A stretch of 64,000 nt of DNA from Pyricularia pennisetigena (GCF_004337985.1 NC_043744.1:1490730-1554729), one strand, 5' to 3'. Positions 22,477 through 34,494 are shown, numbered from the stretch's first letter. Notes: generated by a model from the sequence alone, not told the origin. Made by a program: numbers and translations.

Positions 22477-24263
22477 ATGCCCGCTGAAAAGTTGTTCATC
22501 CGCAAGATTGAGGAGAAATCGCGCCTCATACCCTCCAACATCTTTGCGCGCGTGCCGCTCCCCAACTGGGAGACCAACGGCTACCGTTCCATCACCTGGA
22601 AGCAGTACAATGACGGCATCAACAAGATCGCTTGGTGGCTGGACGAGAAGCTGGGCAAGTCGGTGGACAACGACACGGTTGCCTACTTTGGCGCCAATGA
22701 CATCCGATATGCCTATGTCTTCGCTGCGTTGAACAAGACCGGGCGAAAGGTGCGTGCTCTCCTTTCCTCTTGGGGGTTTTTCATCCCTGGAGCGCGGTCA
22801 AGTGACACTGGAACCGTTGCTCTAACGATCGACAGCTCCTTACCCCCGATGGTCGCCTGTCACCGTTTGCACTGCACGGCCTCCTGGCCGAGACGCAGTG
22901 CAAAGCATGGCTGTACACGGAAGACGAGGTGGCGGAGCAGACCCCCTTCGCTCTGGAAGAAACCGGCATCAGCCTGCAGCCTTTCCCGACGTTGGACTGG
23001 ATTCTTGACGCGGACGACACCCCGGCCTACCCGTACACAAAGACGTACGAGGCCAACAAGCATGACGAGATTGTCATCATCCACACATCGGGCACCACCG
23101 GGCCGCCCAAGCCCATTTACATGAACATCGGCTTCTGGGCGGCGGCATGCGCGAGCTCCCGTTTGGCCAAGCGGCATTGGCCGCGCAACATGAGCAGTGA
23201 CGAGCTGTTTGGCCGAAGTTTGATCCTCGCCTGCCCCATGCGATGGAACTCGGGCCTTATTCTGACCAACTCTTTTGGCGTGTTTACGAACACGTGTTGC
23301 ATCATTCCGCCCGCTGATACGGTCGGTCTGCCGCCGGCCGTGTTCGACAAGCTGGTCAAGATGAACTTCGTCGAGGGCCTGGTCGCCACGCCCTTTACCG
23401 TGGTGGACCTTTACAACGACCCGGCCACCAAAGAAACCCTGCAGTCCCTCGAGTTCATCACCTACCTCGGTGCGCGCTTCGACAAGGTCATCGGCGACGA
23501 GCTGGTGAAGCACACACGGCTGGGGTCCGTGATCGGCGCCACCGAGACGGGCGGCAGATTCTCGCTGAATCCGCGGGACAAAAAGTTCTGGCACACGTAC
23601 GAGTTCATCCCCGAGGCGAACGTGCGGCTGGTTCCCATCGACCAGTGCGAGCTGCCGACGAATGCGACGCAGGATGCCGACGTCTGTCGCATGTTCATCG
23701 ACCGGCCCGCCGGCGACATCTCGGAAGACATGTGCGCGTTTTGGAACACGAGGATGTACGCCAACGTCGACACCATCGACACCAAGGAGCTGTGGCGGCC
23801 GGTCGACTGCGATGGCACCACCCGCTGGGAGTTCTTTGCCCGCGCCGACGATTCCATCAAGCTCTTTGGCGGCGTGTCCTTCTCCTCGGAGGAGTTTGAG
23901 ACGCCGATCCAGCGGCACCCCGACGTGCGTCACGTCCTCGTCGGCGGCGCCGGGCGGCCTGCCCCGTTTGTCATGCTGGAGATGAGCGAAGACGCTGTCA
24001 AGGGCAAGGACAGGAGCCAAGTCGCCAAGGAGATTTGGGAGACGGTCATTCAGCCGCTGAACAAACAGGTCGTCAAAGAGATCCAGATTCCTCTCGAGAC
24101 CGTCTTGGTCCTGCCTGAGGGCCGCAAGCTGCCGCTCAACTGGAAGCACCTCGTCATGAGGGTCAAGGCGCAGGAGGAAAACGCAGTGGAGATTGAGGAG
24201 CTGTACCAGAAGTTGGAAACGGTGCAGGGGAGCAGAGAGAAGTTCGCCGAGTTCATGAAGTAG
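22477..24263 (+). CDS. Stand-alone adenylate-forming (AMP-binding) enzyme, NRPS-like A domain
   Basis: Two exons (22477-22749, 22836-24263) give 566 aa. The AMP-binding core motif IIHTSGTTGPPKP (about residues 173-185) is intact, with GATETGGRF as the A5-like motif and WEFFARADDSIKLFGG as the A7/A8-like region. It resembles the adenylation domain of fungal NRPS-like or carboxylate-reductase proteins, but the protein ends about 100 aa after that region with no carrier (T) or reductase/thioesterase domain. It should activate a carboxylic or amino acid as an AMP ester, and the acceptor (CoA, the PKS carrier or C domain, or another protein) is not visible. A (CA)n run sits just before the ATG. 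The LINE insertion 74 bp upstream may alter its expression. Confidence 0.88.
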
Positions 24264-24392
24264 ATACTATCTAGGTAGTTGGCAATGCCTACCTGCTTGG
24301 CTTTCCTGCTTTCTAAATACAAAGCCGATCCCCGCCGTTTCTATCAGTCCCTGCATTCTGTTGTGCTCCAGAGCTACTGCACCCCTCCCAGC

Positions 24393-25433
24393 CTATGGGT
24401 CAATATCTTCTACATCTTTACTAGTCCAAACACCTGGAATCTCGCTAACGTCCAAGGGTTTACGCTCATAACCAGTCGCGAGAATCCCGCGATCATTGGT
24501 GATGCGGTGTTTCTCCAGCCAATCGTAGATAGGCTCCCACTTCTTGCACTGCCGTTCGTATCCCCACCCCGTTCCCTCTTCTGCTCCGCGCCACTCGATC
24601 GTCAGGTCGGGGTTGCACATGATCGTCTGCCGCACGTAGTCCCAGCAGTGGTTGAGATGCTCGAGCTGCCAGGAGACGCCGAAGAGCGGGGTTTTCTTGT
24701 CGCCAGTTCGGTTATAATAAAGGTCGTAAAACGCGTGTTTGGTGGAGTACTTTTTTTGAATTTTTTTGATTTTTGAATTTTTAATTTTCATTAGCAAGAA
24801 AACTCTACCCACTCAAACATTACTGTGGATGACGAGGGAGTATCTTACGAGACAGTGCAACTGGTGCGCTATGCCTGTCCACCCCGACGCTCCCCGAGGG
24901 AGTGACGGATCCAGTCCCGGCTGCGCTGGGAGACCAGTACCGTCGACCATGACAAGCCCGCGACCCACTACAGTTGTTAACAATAAATTAAATCCACAAA
25001 AAAGAGGGAAAGGAAACAAAACATGGTTCTCATTTACCTGGCATGAGATGGCTCCAAGCCTTTAGTTCATCCTCGTCCGGCGGGCGCGTGTATATGTCCT
25101 CTGCCTCGAGGACCTTGGTGACGGGGACTGTGCAAGTCAGTACGCAGCCTGATGTACGTTCAGTTGGAATAACACGACGAACAAACTACCAGAAAACTCA
25201 CTCTCCGGCGCAGTCCAGAATTGATGTTTATGCGAGACACACGAATCCTCGTCGTGACGGATGATGAGAAGCAGCAGCGCAGACAGCGAGATGAGGTTCG
25301 ACACCAAGAGCACAAACGTAGGACCTAGTCTCCGAAGGAACCCGGGCCTGGGGGGCGCCGGTGAGGCCGGCTGGATCAAGCCTGCGTCCTCCGAGTCCTC
25401 TGGGTCCTCGTATTCCCTTTGTTGAATCGCCAT
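24393..25433 (-). CDS. UstYa-family (DUF3328) protein 1
   Basis: Four exons (25433-25202, 25127-25038, 24967-24849, 24749-24393) join in frame to 265 aa. There is a cytosolic N-terminus, a single membrane helix (about 36-58, FVLLVSNLISLSALLLLII), then the DUF3328 domain with two HxxHC motifs, HQLHC and HLNHC, the second within EHLNHCWDYVRQTIMC. UstYa proteins are copper-dependent or metal-dependent oxidases or cyclases, first described for fungal RiPPs (ustiloxin, cyclochlorotine) and anchored in internal membranes. The intron phases and the C-terminal exon match UstYa-family protein 3 at 39356, so the two are paralogues. It is convergent with the adenylating enzyme (129 bp apart). Confidence 0.9.
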
Positions 25434-26646
25434 ATCTGCAGTCCTATGCGTTGCATAATAGTGGGAGGCTTCTCATTTGCAGTTTATAATGTTCTCCATC
25501 CCAGTTGTTGATCTTTACCGGATCCATATATACTAAGTGCCTTCCCCTCACAAGACGACCCGCCCGGGTGCTGGTTCCACTCTTCGAAAAATACGCTCAA
25601 ACAATTCATTCATTCATCCAGTAGAATCGTGCTACTTCGTATCATGATCTCTGGCAAAGATGGCAAGGATCATCACCGTGGTGTGTGTCAGTTTTCCCAG
25701 CGACCTGTTCCCACACATGGAGTAGTTTTGGTGGGAATATGTTGGGGCGGTGGAGTTGGTGTTCTAGCTCACGTTACCCCGAGGACTCTACCGCCCCGTC
25801 TTGAGAATTTTGCACCACCGGAAGTATGGATTCTTTTTACCAATAAGATCAATACCACAGCATTATGTATTATCACCTAAGCAGATCTAACAGACGAGGA
25901 TTGGCAAGCGTGCAGGCCACGGTCTCCGTAGCGGGGCTCATTATTATGCTATTCTTCCAGTAGACAAGCGGTTGTGACTTGGCTTCTTGACTCGATCTCA
26001 AAGAAGCAGACAGAAGTACAATCGACGGGCATTAATACCGACTTTTCTGCACTGTTGGTTACCCGCGGCCAATATACAGCCCAGTTTTCAGCCACCAGCC
26101 ACGCGTTCATTTGGCATACAAAAACAAACCCGAGAGGACGTATAGAGGTAGCATTTACCCAAATTACGTCGGGTAATTACACTGTGCATACAGGAGGCGT
26201 TTCAAATTGCAGATGCCGTGGAAAAGAATGGTGTTCTCGAATGCGCAAAATGAAGTGGAGTCGATATTGATATTCCCCCCCACTATACGTACATGGCGGC
26301 TCGGGGCGCCCGATCCATTCATAACCTGTGGGTCGCAACATTTTTACGTGGGCCTGGTAAATGACCTTACTGCTTTGGGCGAATCCTAAAAGCCGTGATC
26401 CTGGCCATGTCTGGACATAAGACGCACAAAATGGAAGAGTGAGGCGGCCATTCCGGCGCATGACACACGGATAGATCAATTTATGGGGAGTCCGGACCAA
26501 GCAGTCAGTGATTTAGAGTTACAGCCGATGTAACCTATAAATACCCCACAATCATACATTGCTCATGTAAATCACCAAGTTACGTTGCATTTGCCCACTA
26601 TAGGACCTAGTAGCAATAATAATATAAAATAGTGGACCCCTTTCGG
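25434..26646. other. Intergenic region without recognised gene
   Basis: About 1.2 kb lies between UstYa 1 and the enoyl reductase stop. Only short ORFs with no recognisable product were seen. It contains the UstYa 1 promoter. Confidence 0.4.
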
Positions 26647-27843
26647 TTACATCCGCACAACAACCTTGTTTCCAGACAGCTTCTTTTCCCTTATCATGTC
26701 CATCCCGGCCATGATTGCTTCGAACCCACCATCTATGATCCGCAGGGGATGGTGCTTAAGCTTTCCGTCGTGAACCAGTTGTGTCGCTACATCCCAGAGT
26801 TTGACCCCATATTCCTTGAGTTCGTCATCCGGATCACTCCCGTAAGGCGCCGGCCACGTACACCCTTCGCCAAAAACCCGAGGGCCGACGGTAAAATCAC
26901 ATTTCACCACCTTACGCGTGGCCGCGTGTTCCTGCCAGGGGTCCAGGGATACGTATCTGCCGCCCGCGCGCCCGATGGTGCTGAAGCAGAGGACGGTCGA
27001 TTCGACGCTGGTTATGCAGTCGAGGGCGTATTTGAGATTTTTCGCGTACGCTTTCTGTTGGGCGGGGTTAGTCGGGTCGTTGTTGGAGACGTTGCGTAGA
27101 AACCGTGGATGCCCATCAAGAGAAGCTTACAATCTTTTGCGCGCACTCCTTATCGTTTCGGTCAAACACCTCTTCGGCCCCGTTGCTTTTGGCCAGTGCA
27201 AAGTTTTTAGGCGAGCAGACGGCGATGGGGATCATGCCGGACCTATCGCCTCGTTCAGTATCCAACAAGCACAGACAGACGACAGGCCCGTTGCGCGAAT
27301 AAAAACTTACAGTCTCAACAACTGCATAGCAATCGTTGCCGTGGCAGTACTTCCGCCATAAACCAGCACATGAGACCCCTTCTCAACCGGGGCATCCGGC
27401 AACGGCAGCCCCAACAGCTTCAAGGCCAGACCCGCAGTGCATAAACCGACAGGCAAGCTTGCAGCAGCTTCGTAGCTCCAGTCGTCTGGAATCTTCATCC
27501 ACATGCGCCCGCGAGTCACATTGTACCCGGCAAACGCGCCCCTCTCGGGACTGGGTTTGAACAATTCGTTCTGCGCTCCACAAACACGGTCACCCACCGC
27601 CACGTCCTTGACCTCTGAACCGACCGCCACCACGTCGCCGGCAAAATCTGCGCCGAGGATCGCTTGGGGGACGGCAAAGGGCCCACGCATCTTGGTGTCA
27701 CTGGGGTTAACGCCGACAGCCCGCACTCGCACCAGGACCTGGTCGGGCGGCAGGGGCGGGAAGGGGCAGTCAGGCCGTACGACCACGTTGTCATGCTCGT
27801 CGACAACCAGGCCTGGTTGGGTGGCTGGTGGTGTGAAGGTCAT
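26647..27843 (-). CDS. Trans-acting enoyl reductase of the LovC type (MDR superfamily)
   Basis: Three exons (27843-27311, 27242-27131, 27054-26647) join to 350 aa. The N-terminal GroES-like fold has [15 protein letters not shown], and [11 protein letters not shown] and [11 protein letters not shown] follow. The Rossmann part carries [20 protein letters not shown], then RYVSLDPW, and [12 protein letters not shown] near residues 270-282. These are hallmark segments of stand-alone enoyl reductases that serve ER-deficient fungal highly reducing PKSs (LovC, and the RAP/ApdC relatives). It should reduce selected enoyl intermediates on the 5.5-15.2 kb PKS with NADPH. It is divergent from the hydrolase at 28323 with a 479-bp shared promoter. 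An upstream non-ATG extension of the frame is not needed. Confidence 0.94.
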
Positions 27844-28322
27844 TTTCGTGATGGTCGAATGCTGGCGGTCGAGGGTGCTGATGAGGACTTGACCAGGACG
27901 ATCCAAGTGGAAACGCGACCAACCTCTAATGGATGAATCTTATAGGCAGCGCGATCAGAGGCGGTGTGTAAAATACCGATCCGGCATGTTGATTGACTAG
28001 CTAACATCTTTGCGTTGTGTTTTATGTATATAGCCAAGTTTTTCTTTTTTTCTTTTTTTGTTTTTGTTCTAAACACACGCCCTTCCGTCCACCCCCTCAA
28101 AAGATCATGCCATATGAATCCCATCTCATCACCGCGTCTCCTCTTTGACAAGAATAACGAGTCCCATCCGAACACGGCAGTTATTGCACAAACTTTGTCA
28201 ATCTTTTCACTAGCCGTTTAGCCTTTTGTCCCCTCATCTCTTCTTCCATCTTTTTTTTTTCTTTTGCATAATCGCAGAGATCAGCCGACAAAGCAGGCTT
28301 GCCTGACCTGGGGGCAAAAGAA
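27844..28322. promoter_or_regulatory. Shared promoter of enoyl reductase and hydrolase
   Basis: A 479-bp spacer between two divergent start codons, with T-rich tracts at 28036-28057 and 28249-28264. The layout favours co-expression of the two PKS partner enzymes. No regulator site was identified. Confidence 0.55.
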
Positions 28323-29009
28323 ATGCTGGCCAAAAGACCCTCCAAGACAATCCTCTGCCTGCACGGCGGGGGCGCGTCTGCTGATATTTTCCGCTTCCAG
28401 ACCTCGTCGCTGCGCGCCGCCCTCACCGAACACTACGACTTCCTCTACGCCTGTGCACCCCACCTCGCCACCCCGGGTCCTGATGTGCTCCCTTTTTTCG
28501 CGGGCATGGACCCCTTTTACAGCTGGTTCAGGCCGATACACCCCGACCCGGAGGCAGAGATAGCCACTTTTAACGAAGCGGTCAAGGGCTTCGTCGACAA
28601 GTACCTGGCGGCAAACCCAGGCAGCAAGATTGTCGGCGTGCTGGGCTTCAGCCAGGGCGCAGTCGCCAGCACCCTGCTCCTCTGGCAACGGCAGGTCGAC
28701 AAGGTCACCTGGCTGCCGGATCTTCGATTCGCCGTCTTGCTGTGCCCGGGCTACAGCGAGGTGGCGACGAAGTACATGCTTTCCGTCTGCGAGGAACAAA
28801 ACCTAGGCGCGCACGGCGTGGTCGTGACCCTGCCGACGTTGCACGTACACGGGCGCCAGGACACTGTCAACCTGCCGCAGAGCAGGCGCATGTATGCAAC
28901 TCATTACAAGGGCGCGCGGCTTCAGGAGTTTGACGGCGAGCACGAGGTCCCTAAAAGGGTGGGCGATGTAAAGAAAATTGTGGAATACGTCTTGGGGTTC
29001 CCGGTTTAG
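28323..29009 (+). CDS. FSH1-family serine hydrolase, LovG-like polyketide-releasing thioesterase
   Basis: A 228-aa single-exon ORF. It has the alpha/beta-hydrolase features of the FSH1 (PF03959) family: an oxyanion strand ILCLHGGGAS, nucleophile Ser110 in GFSQG, Asp180 in HGRQD and His207 in GEHEVP. LovG, of the same family, releases the nonaketide from LovB. Here a LovB-type PKS without its own thioesterase and a LovC-type reductase lie nearby, so product release is the likely job. The start at 28323 is the first ATG in frame; 28299 would need a non-ATG start. Confidence 0.9.
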   Translation: MLAKRPSKTILCLHGGGASADIFRFQTSSLRAALTEHYDFLYACAPHLATPGPDVLPFFAGMDPFYSWFRPIHPDPEAEIATFNEAVKGFVDKYLAANPGSKIVGVLGFSQGAVASTLLLWQRQVDKVTWLPDLRFAVLLCPGYSEVATKYMLSVCEEQNLGAHGVVVTLPTLHVHGRQDTVNLPQSRRMYATHYKGARLQEFDGEHEVPKRVGDVKKIVEYVLGFPV

Positions 29010-31201
29010 GTCTTTATTGGTTATTATGGGGCTGTGGAGGCAGGAACTCGATTTCTTTTTTTTTTTTTTGTTGTATCTTTGATGTTTTGCATCTCGTCAC
29101 TTATTAAGAATGAAGGATATGCTGCACTCGTCTCGAAACGAGAATATGTCTTGCAAGGTTAATCCCCTCCACCTATCGGCCCGAGCCCACATGATTCCTG
29201 GTTAAGGACAAGGCAGATGGCAAAGCCTTTTCTCCCCGTCTCTCCCATTTCCATTCACTTTATTTGAATGATGCCACCAGAGCCCGCCAAGCCCCATCAA
29301 CTAACTGTACAGTGCGCCCACCAAATGTAACCCGAATAGTTGTTCAATACAACTCAACACCGTACCCCCTGAGCAAAAATGCCGGTCGCTCCACGACGGC
29401 GCGATGACAAGTCAACAACCATCCTTTTTACACTTCTGAGGTGGCCATGCACTTACAGCGCTTTGTATGCGGGCGGAACGGCTGGAGGGATTGCATTTGA
29501 AAGAGGGGTATAACATTGTATGTCTACGGGATTGTGAATGCACAAGGGCATTAAAAAGCCAAAATTCTGCCGGATAGTGGAAGCACAGCCCAAAAGTATA
29601 TGACATCGAAACAAAATTAGCTCATTCTGGTAGTAGTTTAAAACCGGTGGTTGAGTATCGCAAAATAATTTACCCGGTGATAAATTGTAATATAAGCGTT
29701 CATGCGACTGTAAAAGAGAAATTTATTAAGATGACTCACAAATTGATTATGACTTGTATAGACAAAAGGACCTTTTAAACCTTGGCATGAAGCTCAAATG
29801 TCTAACAATGAATTTTGAGAGAAAAAAAATCACTAATTTGATCGGTTATACGCTTTAACGCATCAAAGACTTATAAAAGGCACGCGGGTGAAATATATAC
29901 ATATAAAACACAAATCTAAAATTCTGGTTTAGATTTATACCCTTATTAAAGAGCCGTCGTAGATATTTCAAAAACTCCTACTGCATTAGGCATGTATGAA
30001 CAGAGTTAAAACGTGTTGTGGGGCAGAATTTGAGCGTTTTCGGTATATGAAAATTTTCAGTGCCAGATCGCCAAGACTTATCACGCAGCTTACCATCGGC
30101 TTGATCGGACTTCCGGAGTACCCGACCAGACGTGTACCAGAAAATAAAAGGAAATTGTTGGCGATTCGAGGTTTTACTCAACGTCATATTACTACGTTGT
30201 AGGCATTTCGGTACCGTTGCCCCGCATTACATATCTAATCACCAGTACATGGTTTGCAAGATATGAATGCTACCTCAATGACAGGGGTGATAAATATCAC
30301 CCGCCCCCACCTGGCATCCTCGTCCCAACTGTGGGCCACAGACTTGGCGCTTCAATCGAAATTGTTTCCTAACCTTGCTATATGAGTGCATTTAAGAGGA
30401 AGAATTAGAAACACTTGTGATTGCCACATTCTTCATATTATGGAAAACCTATCAGAGGAAGGCTCTTGCCTAGTGAACGAGTGATTATGGCGGCATTCAG
30501 AGTATAATCAATCATAATGGCAGACGCGGTACGTACCACTACACGCACCATATGGTTATTTGATCACGTCAAACAACCCGGATATTGCGTTACCCCTGGA
30601 TCAAATTGGGTTGTTACACTTGATCCATATTGAGTACCACAGTAGGTTTTGCTTTGGATGATGTAGCAGCAAGGACTTTTTTTCTTCTTGATTTTCCTTG
30701 CTGAAACTTGCCAACAAGTCTTGTTCATTCAATTGCTTTAACCCGCCATATCCGAGAACATGAACTGGTTTCACAATCACTTGTTAAGAACACTGCAGTG
30801 ATGATTCTGGGCGGGTTGGGAATGACCTCGATTGAGCTGCCGCCCCACCTTCCAAGGTATGTGAGTCTCGACCAGGCAAAGATACAGAGTTAGATGAGAG
30901 CAATCGGTAGCCGGGGGAAAGGAGGAAGCTCAATCTCCCTTCAGAATACATAGTTAACTGTAGCCGCCTGAATGATATGGAAATTTCAGGGGTGTCTAAA
31001 CGGATGTTCTCTAGACCTACATTTCATAACAAACTGTACTGGGTCGCAATAAGCAGATAGCTAGACCCAGATCGCGTCCGATTTCGCGCATGGAAGTATG
31101 GTGTCTAACACTGGCTGAACTTGCACAACCTGGCCCAGAAACAAAACGCTGGACTCATCAAACAAAATGCAGCCAAGGAGGCACAGATCTGCTGGCACCA
31201 T
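29010..31201. other. AT-rich intergenic block
   Basis: About 2.2 kb with no convincing coding sequence. Small ORFs (29978-30202, both strands; 30708-30893) lack any recognisable feature. No terminal repeats were seen. Confidence 0.45.
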
Positions 31202-32710
31202 CTATCCGACGTGCTTGTTCCGCAACATCTCCTTCGGCGGTATCGTTCCCTGCGGAATCCCGTGCTCCCGCGCAAATTCCTGCCAGTCGGGGCGGGCCCA
31301 GAGCAAATCCCACTCTATGATTGCATCCTTGTTCACAAAGTCGGCCTTGCCGTGTTCGTCGATAAATTTCGCTATTTTGTGTTTATTGTCAATAAAGAAC
31401 GAAAACCCTCCCAGTGGACAAGAGTAACGATCGACTAATCAGTGAACTTACCATATAGCGGATGCGGCGCAACTGATTTAAACATAACCAGTCAGCATAT
31501 GTTTGTAGGCGCAAATCTAACAAGATGATCACATGTCCTCACCTTCAGGGATGGAGGCCTTCCCGGCCGGTACGATGCGGTTGTTCTTGGCCCACTCCAA
31601 GACCTTATCCCAGTTTGCACACGTGTGTCTCGCGCCGTCCCAGTTGACGACAGGGACCACTTCGTTCACAACCCAGTGCTGGGACAGAGGGGACATGTCG
31701 GGTTGGCATTTGAGAGCGTCCATCAAGCGGTGGAGGCAGTGGTCTGCTCTTGTTAGTTCGACTTGGTTGCAGGATCCTGGGAGCTGAATGCAGTGATTGG
31801 ATTGTGAGATAGGGCAAGGGAAAAAAAAACGTACGCAAATGCCGCTGATGGGAACTCTCTTCTGACGCGGTCAGATTGGGGTAGTAGTGATCCCGATGCA
31901 AGCCGTCGTATAGGTATTTCTGCGGCAACTGGTCAGCAGAGCATGGAACTAGAAGAAACGACAAAAGGGCGCCACTTTACCACGCAGTGCAGGTTATGCC
32001 CAACCCATACACTCCCGTAACTGTAGCAGTTGGTTAGTCTCCCACGTCTAATCGTCAACAACAAGTCCCAGTTTCGACGTACTACTCGCCGATGTCGTCG
32101 TCCAGCCAGATGGATCCTTCCTCGATCCCTAATCTTTTGACCTCTTTGCTGGAGAGGCGGTCCCGGAATGCTATTTATACAAGTTTTTTGTGGTCAGCAA
32201 CTTTCTTCGGCCAAAGAGGGGAGTTATGGTTTCGCCAGTACTAGACAAAAGCTCATGCCAGTGCCGATCAAGCGACGGGCTAGGCGTTCCTAGGAACGGG
32301 TGATTCTCGTCAGGCTCTTGATGGTCGCCAGGCACCTCGCGGTACTCCAGGACGCTCTGCGCGCAATGATTTGTCAGCAGACTAGGCCCCATATTGTTCA
32401 AGCCAAGGGGGAGAAACAAGAGAAAAAAAAAAGCCCAACCTACCCAGGCGCCATAGAGATCAGGCGCGGCAATGGCCGCACAGACGCGCTTGTAGTAGAA
32501 CTCGCGCGCGGCGACGAGCACCAAAACCGTGTAGACGACCTGGGCCAGCACTGCCAGCACCACCCACGGGTATCGCCTTCGGTGACCGTAGCGGATCGGT
32601 GGTGTGGGCTGGCTGCCGTCCTCGGTCAGAGGGTACTCCTCGGGCTCACCGTCCCGGGCGCAGTCTGGGTTGTTTGAGGAGAGGGCGGCGTATTGGTCCT
32701 TGTAAAACAT
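31202..32710 (-). CDS. UstYa-family (DUF3328) protein 2
   Basis: A many-exon gene read on the minus strand from 32710. The exons encode an N-terminal tail and a membrane helix (WVVLAVLAQVVYTVLVLVAA, about residues 48-68), then LEYREVPG...LDRHWHELLS, FRDRLSSKEVKRLGIEEG, VGHNLHCV (first HxxHC), KYLYDGLHRDHYYPN, HLHHCLHRLMDALKC (second HxxHC), a WDGARHTCANWDKVLEWA segment, and a last exon ending KEMLRNKHVG with the stop at 31202-31204. Splice phases join in frame. The C-terminal ANFIDEHG-like exon and the YKRVCAAI...LYGAW region resemble UstYa protein 4 (41487), so these two form a second paralogous pair. Probable membrane-anchored oxidative tailoring enzyme. Confidence 0.82.
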
Positions 32711-33697
32711 GTTTTTTTTTTTCCCCTGCTTTGTTGATCACTTTTGGTCCTTGTGACTCTGCCAACGTGAAAGTTGGTGTTCAGAGAGTTGGGTCGCGGT
32801 GCAAAGGCTCATTGTGCAGAGATGCCAGATGTGACCAAGACATCAGCTTCTGTAAAGCGGGCCCTGGGCGGCATGCGAGTAACGGGGCGGTTTGGGCTGC
32901 ACGGTTGTACAAAGAGGAAACTGGGAGAAATGCTGGGCTTCACTTCGGCACCAGCGGATCTTCACGGTTCGTGACTTTGTGGTGAATTTACGACGTAGCA
33001 TGCAGGAGCTTTTTCCCGCCTATCCGATAATTGTACAGGGTGTAAGGGAGTGTGCACTCTGGCGGGGCAACCAAGGTAAAAACATGGTTTGCGTAAATCA
33101 CAAAACAGGGATTGTTTTAATTATACAATCTATCATTTGCTGACAACCGTGCATATATTTTCGCACACAAGAGCCAATACAAATCGAGATGAAATAATTT
33201 TCTGGCGCCTCAAAAACATCCCTGCTCAACAATTCGTAAAAACTATGGCTTTTACGCTTAATCACCCTGTCTAGAGTGTATGGTGGGACATCGCATCGGA
33301 GTAACCAGCTCACCGCTCATCTTGGTCGAATGGGCCCGCAATGCCGCGGTTGTTGTTTCTTTGTCAGGAATGGTTCCATAAGCATCCCGACCCGTTTGCC
33401 TTATCAATCCAATTTATAAGTGGAGAATAAGAAGGACTGCTATGTTTGTCAGACAGCGCGTGACATAACACGTGGCTTCGGAAGCCATATCCGGCCTGGT
33501 ACCAAAGATAATAGGGTTCGGGCCCATTATGACTTTGAGGGGGCGTGTGCATAACTAGCCGAAAGTTTAATCGCACGACTCGATAACCGAAGCCCCTGAT
33601 CCAAACCCAACCTCAACCAACAGCGATCCACTTCCCAGTGCAGAGTCCACCCCTTTTCCAATATGGAACAAATGCACTTTTCCCACCACATCCCGCA
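32711..33697. other. Intergenic region without recognised gene
   Basis: About 1 kb upstream of UstYa 2 and downstream of the SDR stop. Short overlapping ORFs on both strands have no recognisable product. Confidence 0.4.
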
Positions 33698-34438
33698 CTA
33701 GGCCGCCGTCCAACCACCATCGACAGCCCACACTTGGCCAGTGACATGCCCCGCATCGACGCTGTCAGCAAGGAACGCAACAACCCCGGCAACCTCTGTC
33801 GGCTCGGCGAGCCTGCCCTGGGGAATCCGCCGCCGCATCCCATCTGTCACCGAGTCGCCGAGCTTCTGCACCATCGGCACAGCCGTCGGGCCCGGCGCCA
33901 CGCAATTGACGCGTATACCTTCCTTGGCGTACTCGACGGCCGCCGTCTTGCACATGGCGATGACGGCGCCCTTGGACACCGAGTAGGGCGACGAGTGCGG
34001 CGTGCCGATCAGCCCGGCGATGCTGGCCGTGAGGACGACGGACCCTCCCTCGGGCTGGCTGGCCATGAAGCGCAGCCCCAGCTGCAGGAGCAGATAGGCG
34101 CCGAGGATGTTGTAGTTGAAGACCTCGGCGGCGGCCGCCGGTGTCACGTCCAGGATCGGGCAGCGCGGCCCGCCCATGGCCGTGTTGTTGATCAAAATGT
34201 CGAGCCGGCCGTGCGCCGTTCGGATGTACTGGTCCAGCTCGGCGATGCTGGCTTCGGACGCCGCGTCGAGCGTGCGCGCTATGACGGACTCTCCCAGCTC
34301 CGCAGCGAGTGCATCTTGCCCGGTCTTGTCGGCCGCGATGACGGTCGCGCCTTCAGAAGCTAGCCGGCGGACGATGGCGGCGCCGCTCCCTGACGCGGCG
34401 GAGGTGACTAGGGCGATTTTGCCTGTGAAGCGGGCCAT
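33698..34438 (-). CDS. Short-chain dehydrogenase/reductase (classical SDR)
   Basis: A 246-aa intronless ORF of usual SDR length. The catalytic set is present: Ser139 in LTASIAG, Tyr152 and Lys156 in YSVSK. The C-terminal PEG/GG elements are present (PTEVAGVVAFLAD, GQVWAVDGGW). Two signature sites deviate: the cofactor loop reads TSAASGSG where TGxxxGxG is usual, and NNAG is NNTA. It probably oxidises an alcohol or reduces a ketone with NAD(P)(H). It lies 290 bp upstream of the stop of the MFS gene on the same strand and within the UstYa-rich part of the PKS cluster, so tailoring is plausible. Confidence 0.88.
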   Translation of the reverse strand: MARFTGKIALVTSAASGSGAAIVRRLASEGATVIAADKTGQDALAAELGESVIARTLDAASEASIAELDQYIRTAHGRLDILINNTAMGGPRCPILDVTPAAAAEVFNYNILGAYLLLQLGLRFMASQPEGGSVVLTASIAGLIGTPHSSPYSVSKGAVIAMCKTAAVEYAKEGIRVNCVAPGPTAVPMVQKLGDSVTDGMRRRIPQGRLAEPTEVAGVVAFLADSVDAGHVTGQVWAVDGGWTAA

Positions 34439-34462
34439 TTTGTTTGGGGAGGTGTGGTCTCC

Positions 34463-34494
<32 letters not shown>

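Noticed and set aside
22860..24149. 429-aa minus-strand ORF opposite the adenylating enzyme
   Set aside because: Antisense shadow of a real AMP-binding gene, with biased composition and no motifs.
24813..25065. Independent small genes in the 24.8-25.1 kb region
   Set aside because: The minus-strand piece is exon 3 of UstYa 1 (ends HQLHCL), and the plus-strand ORF is its shadow.
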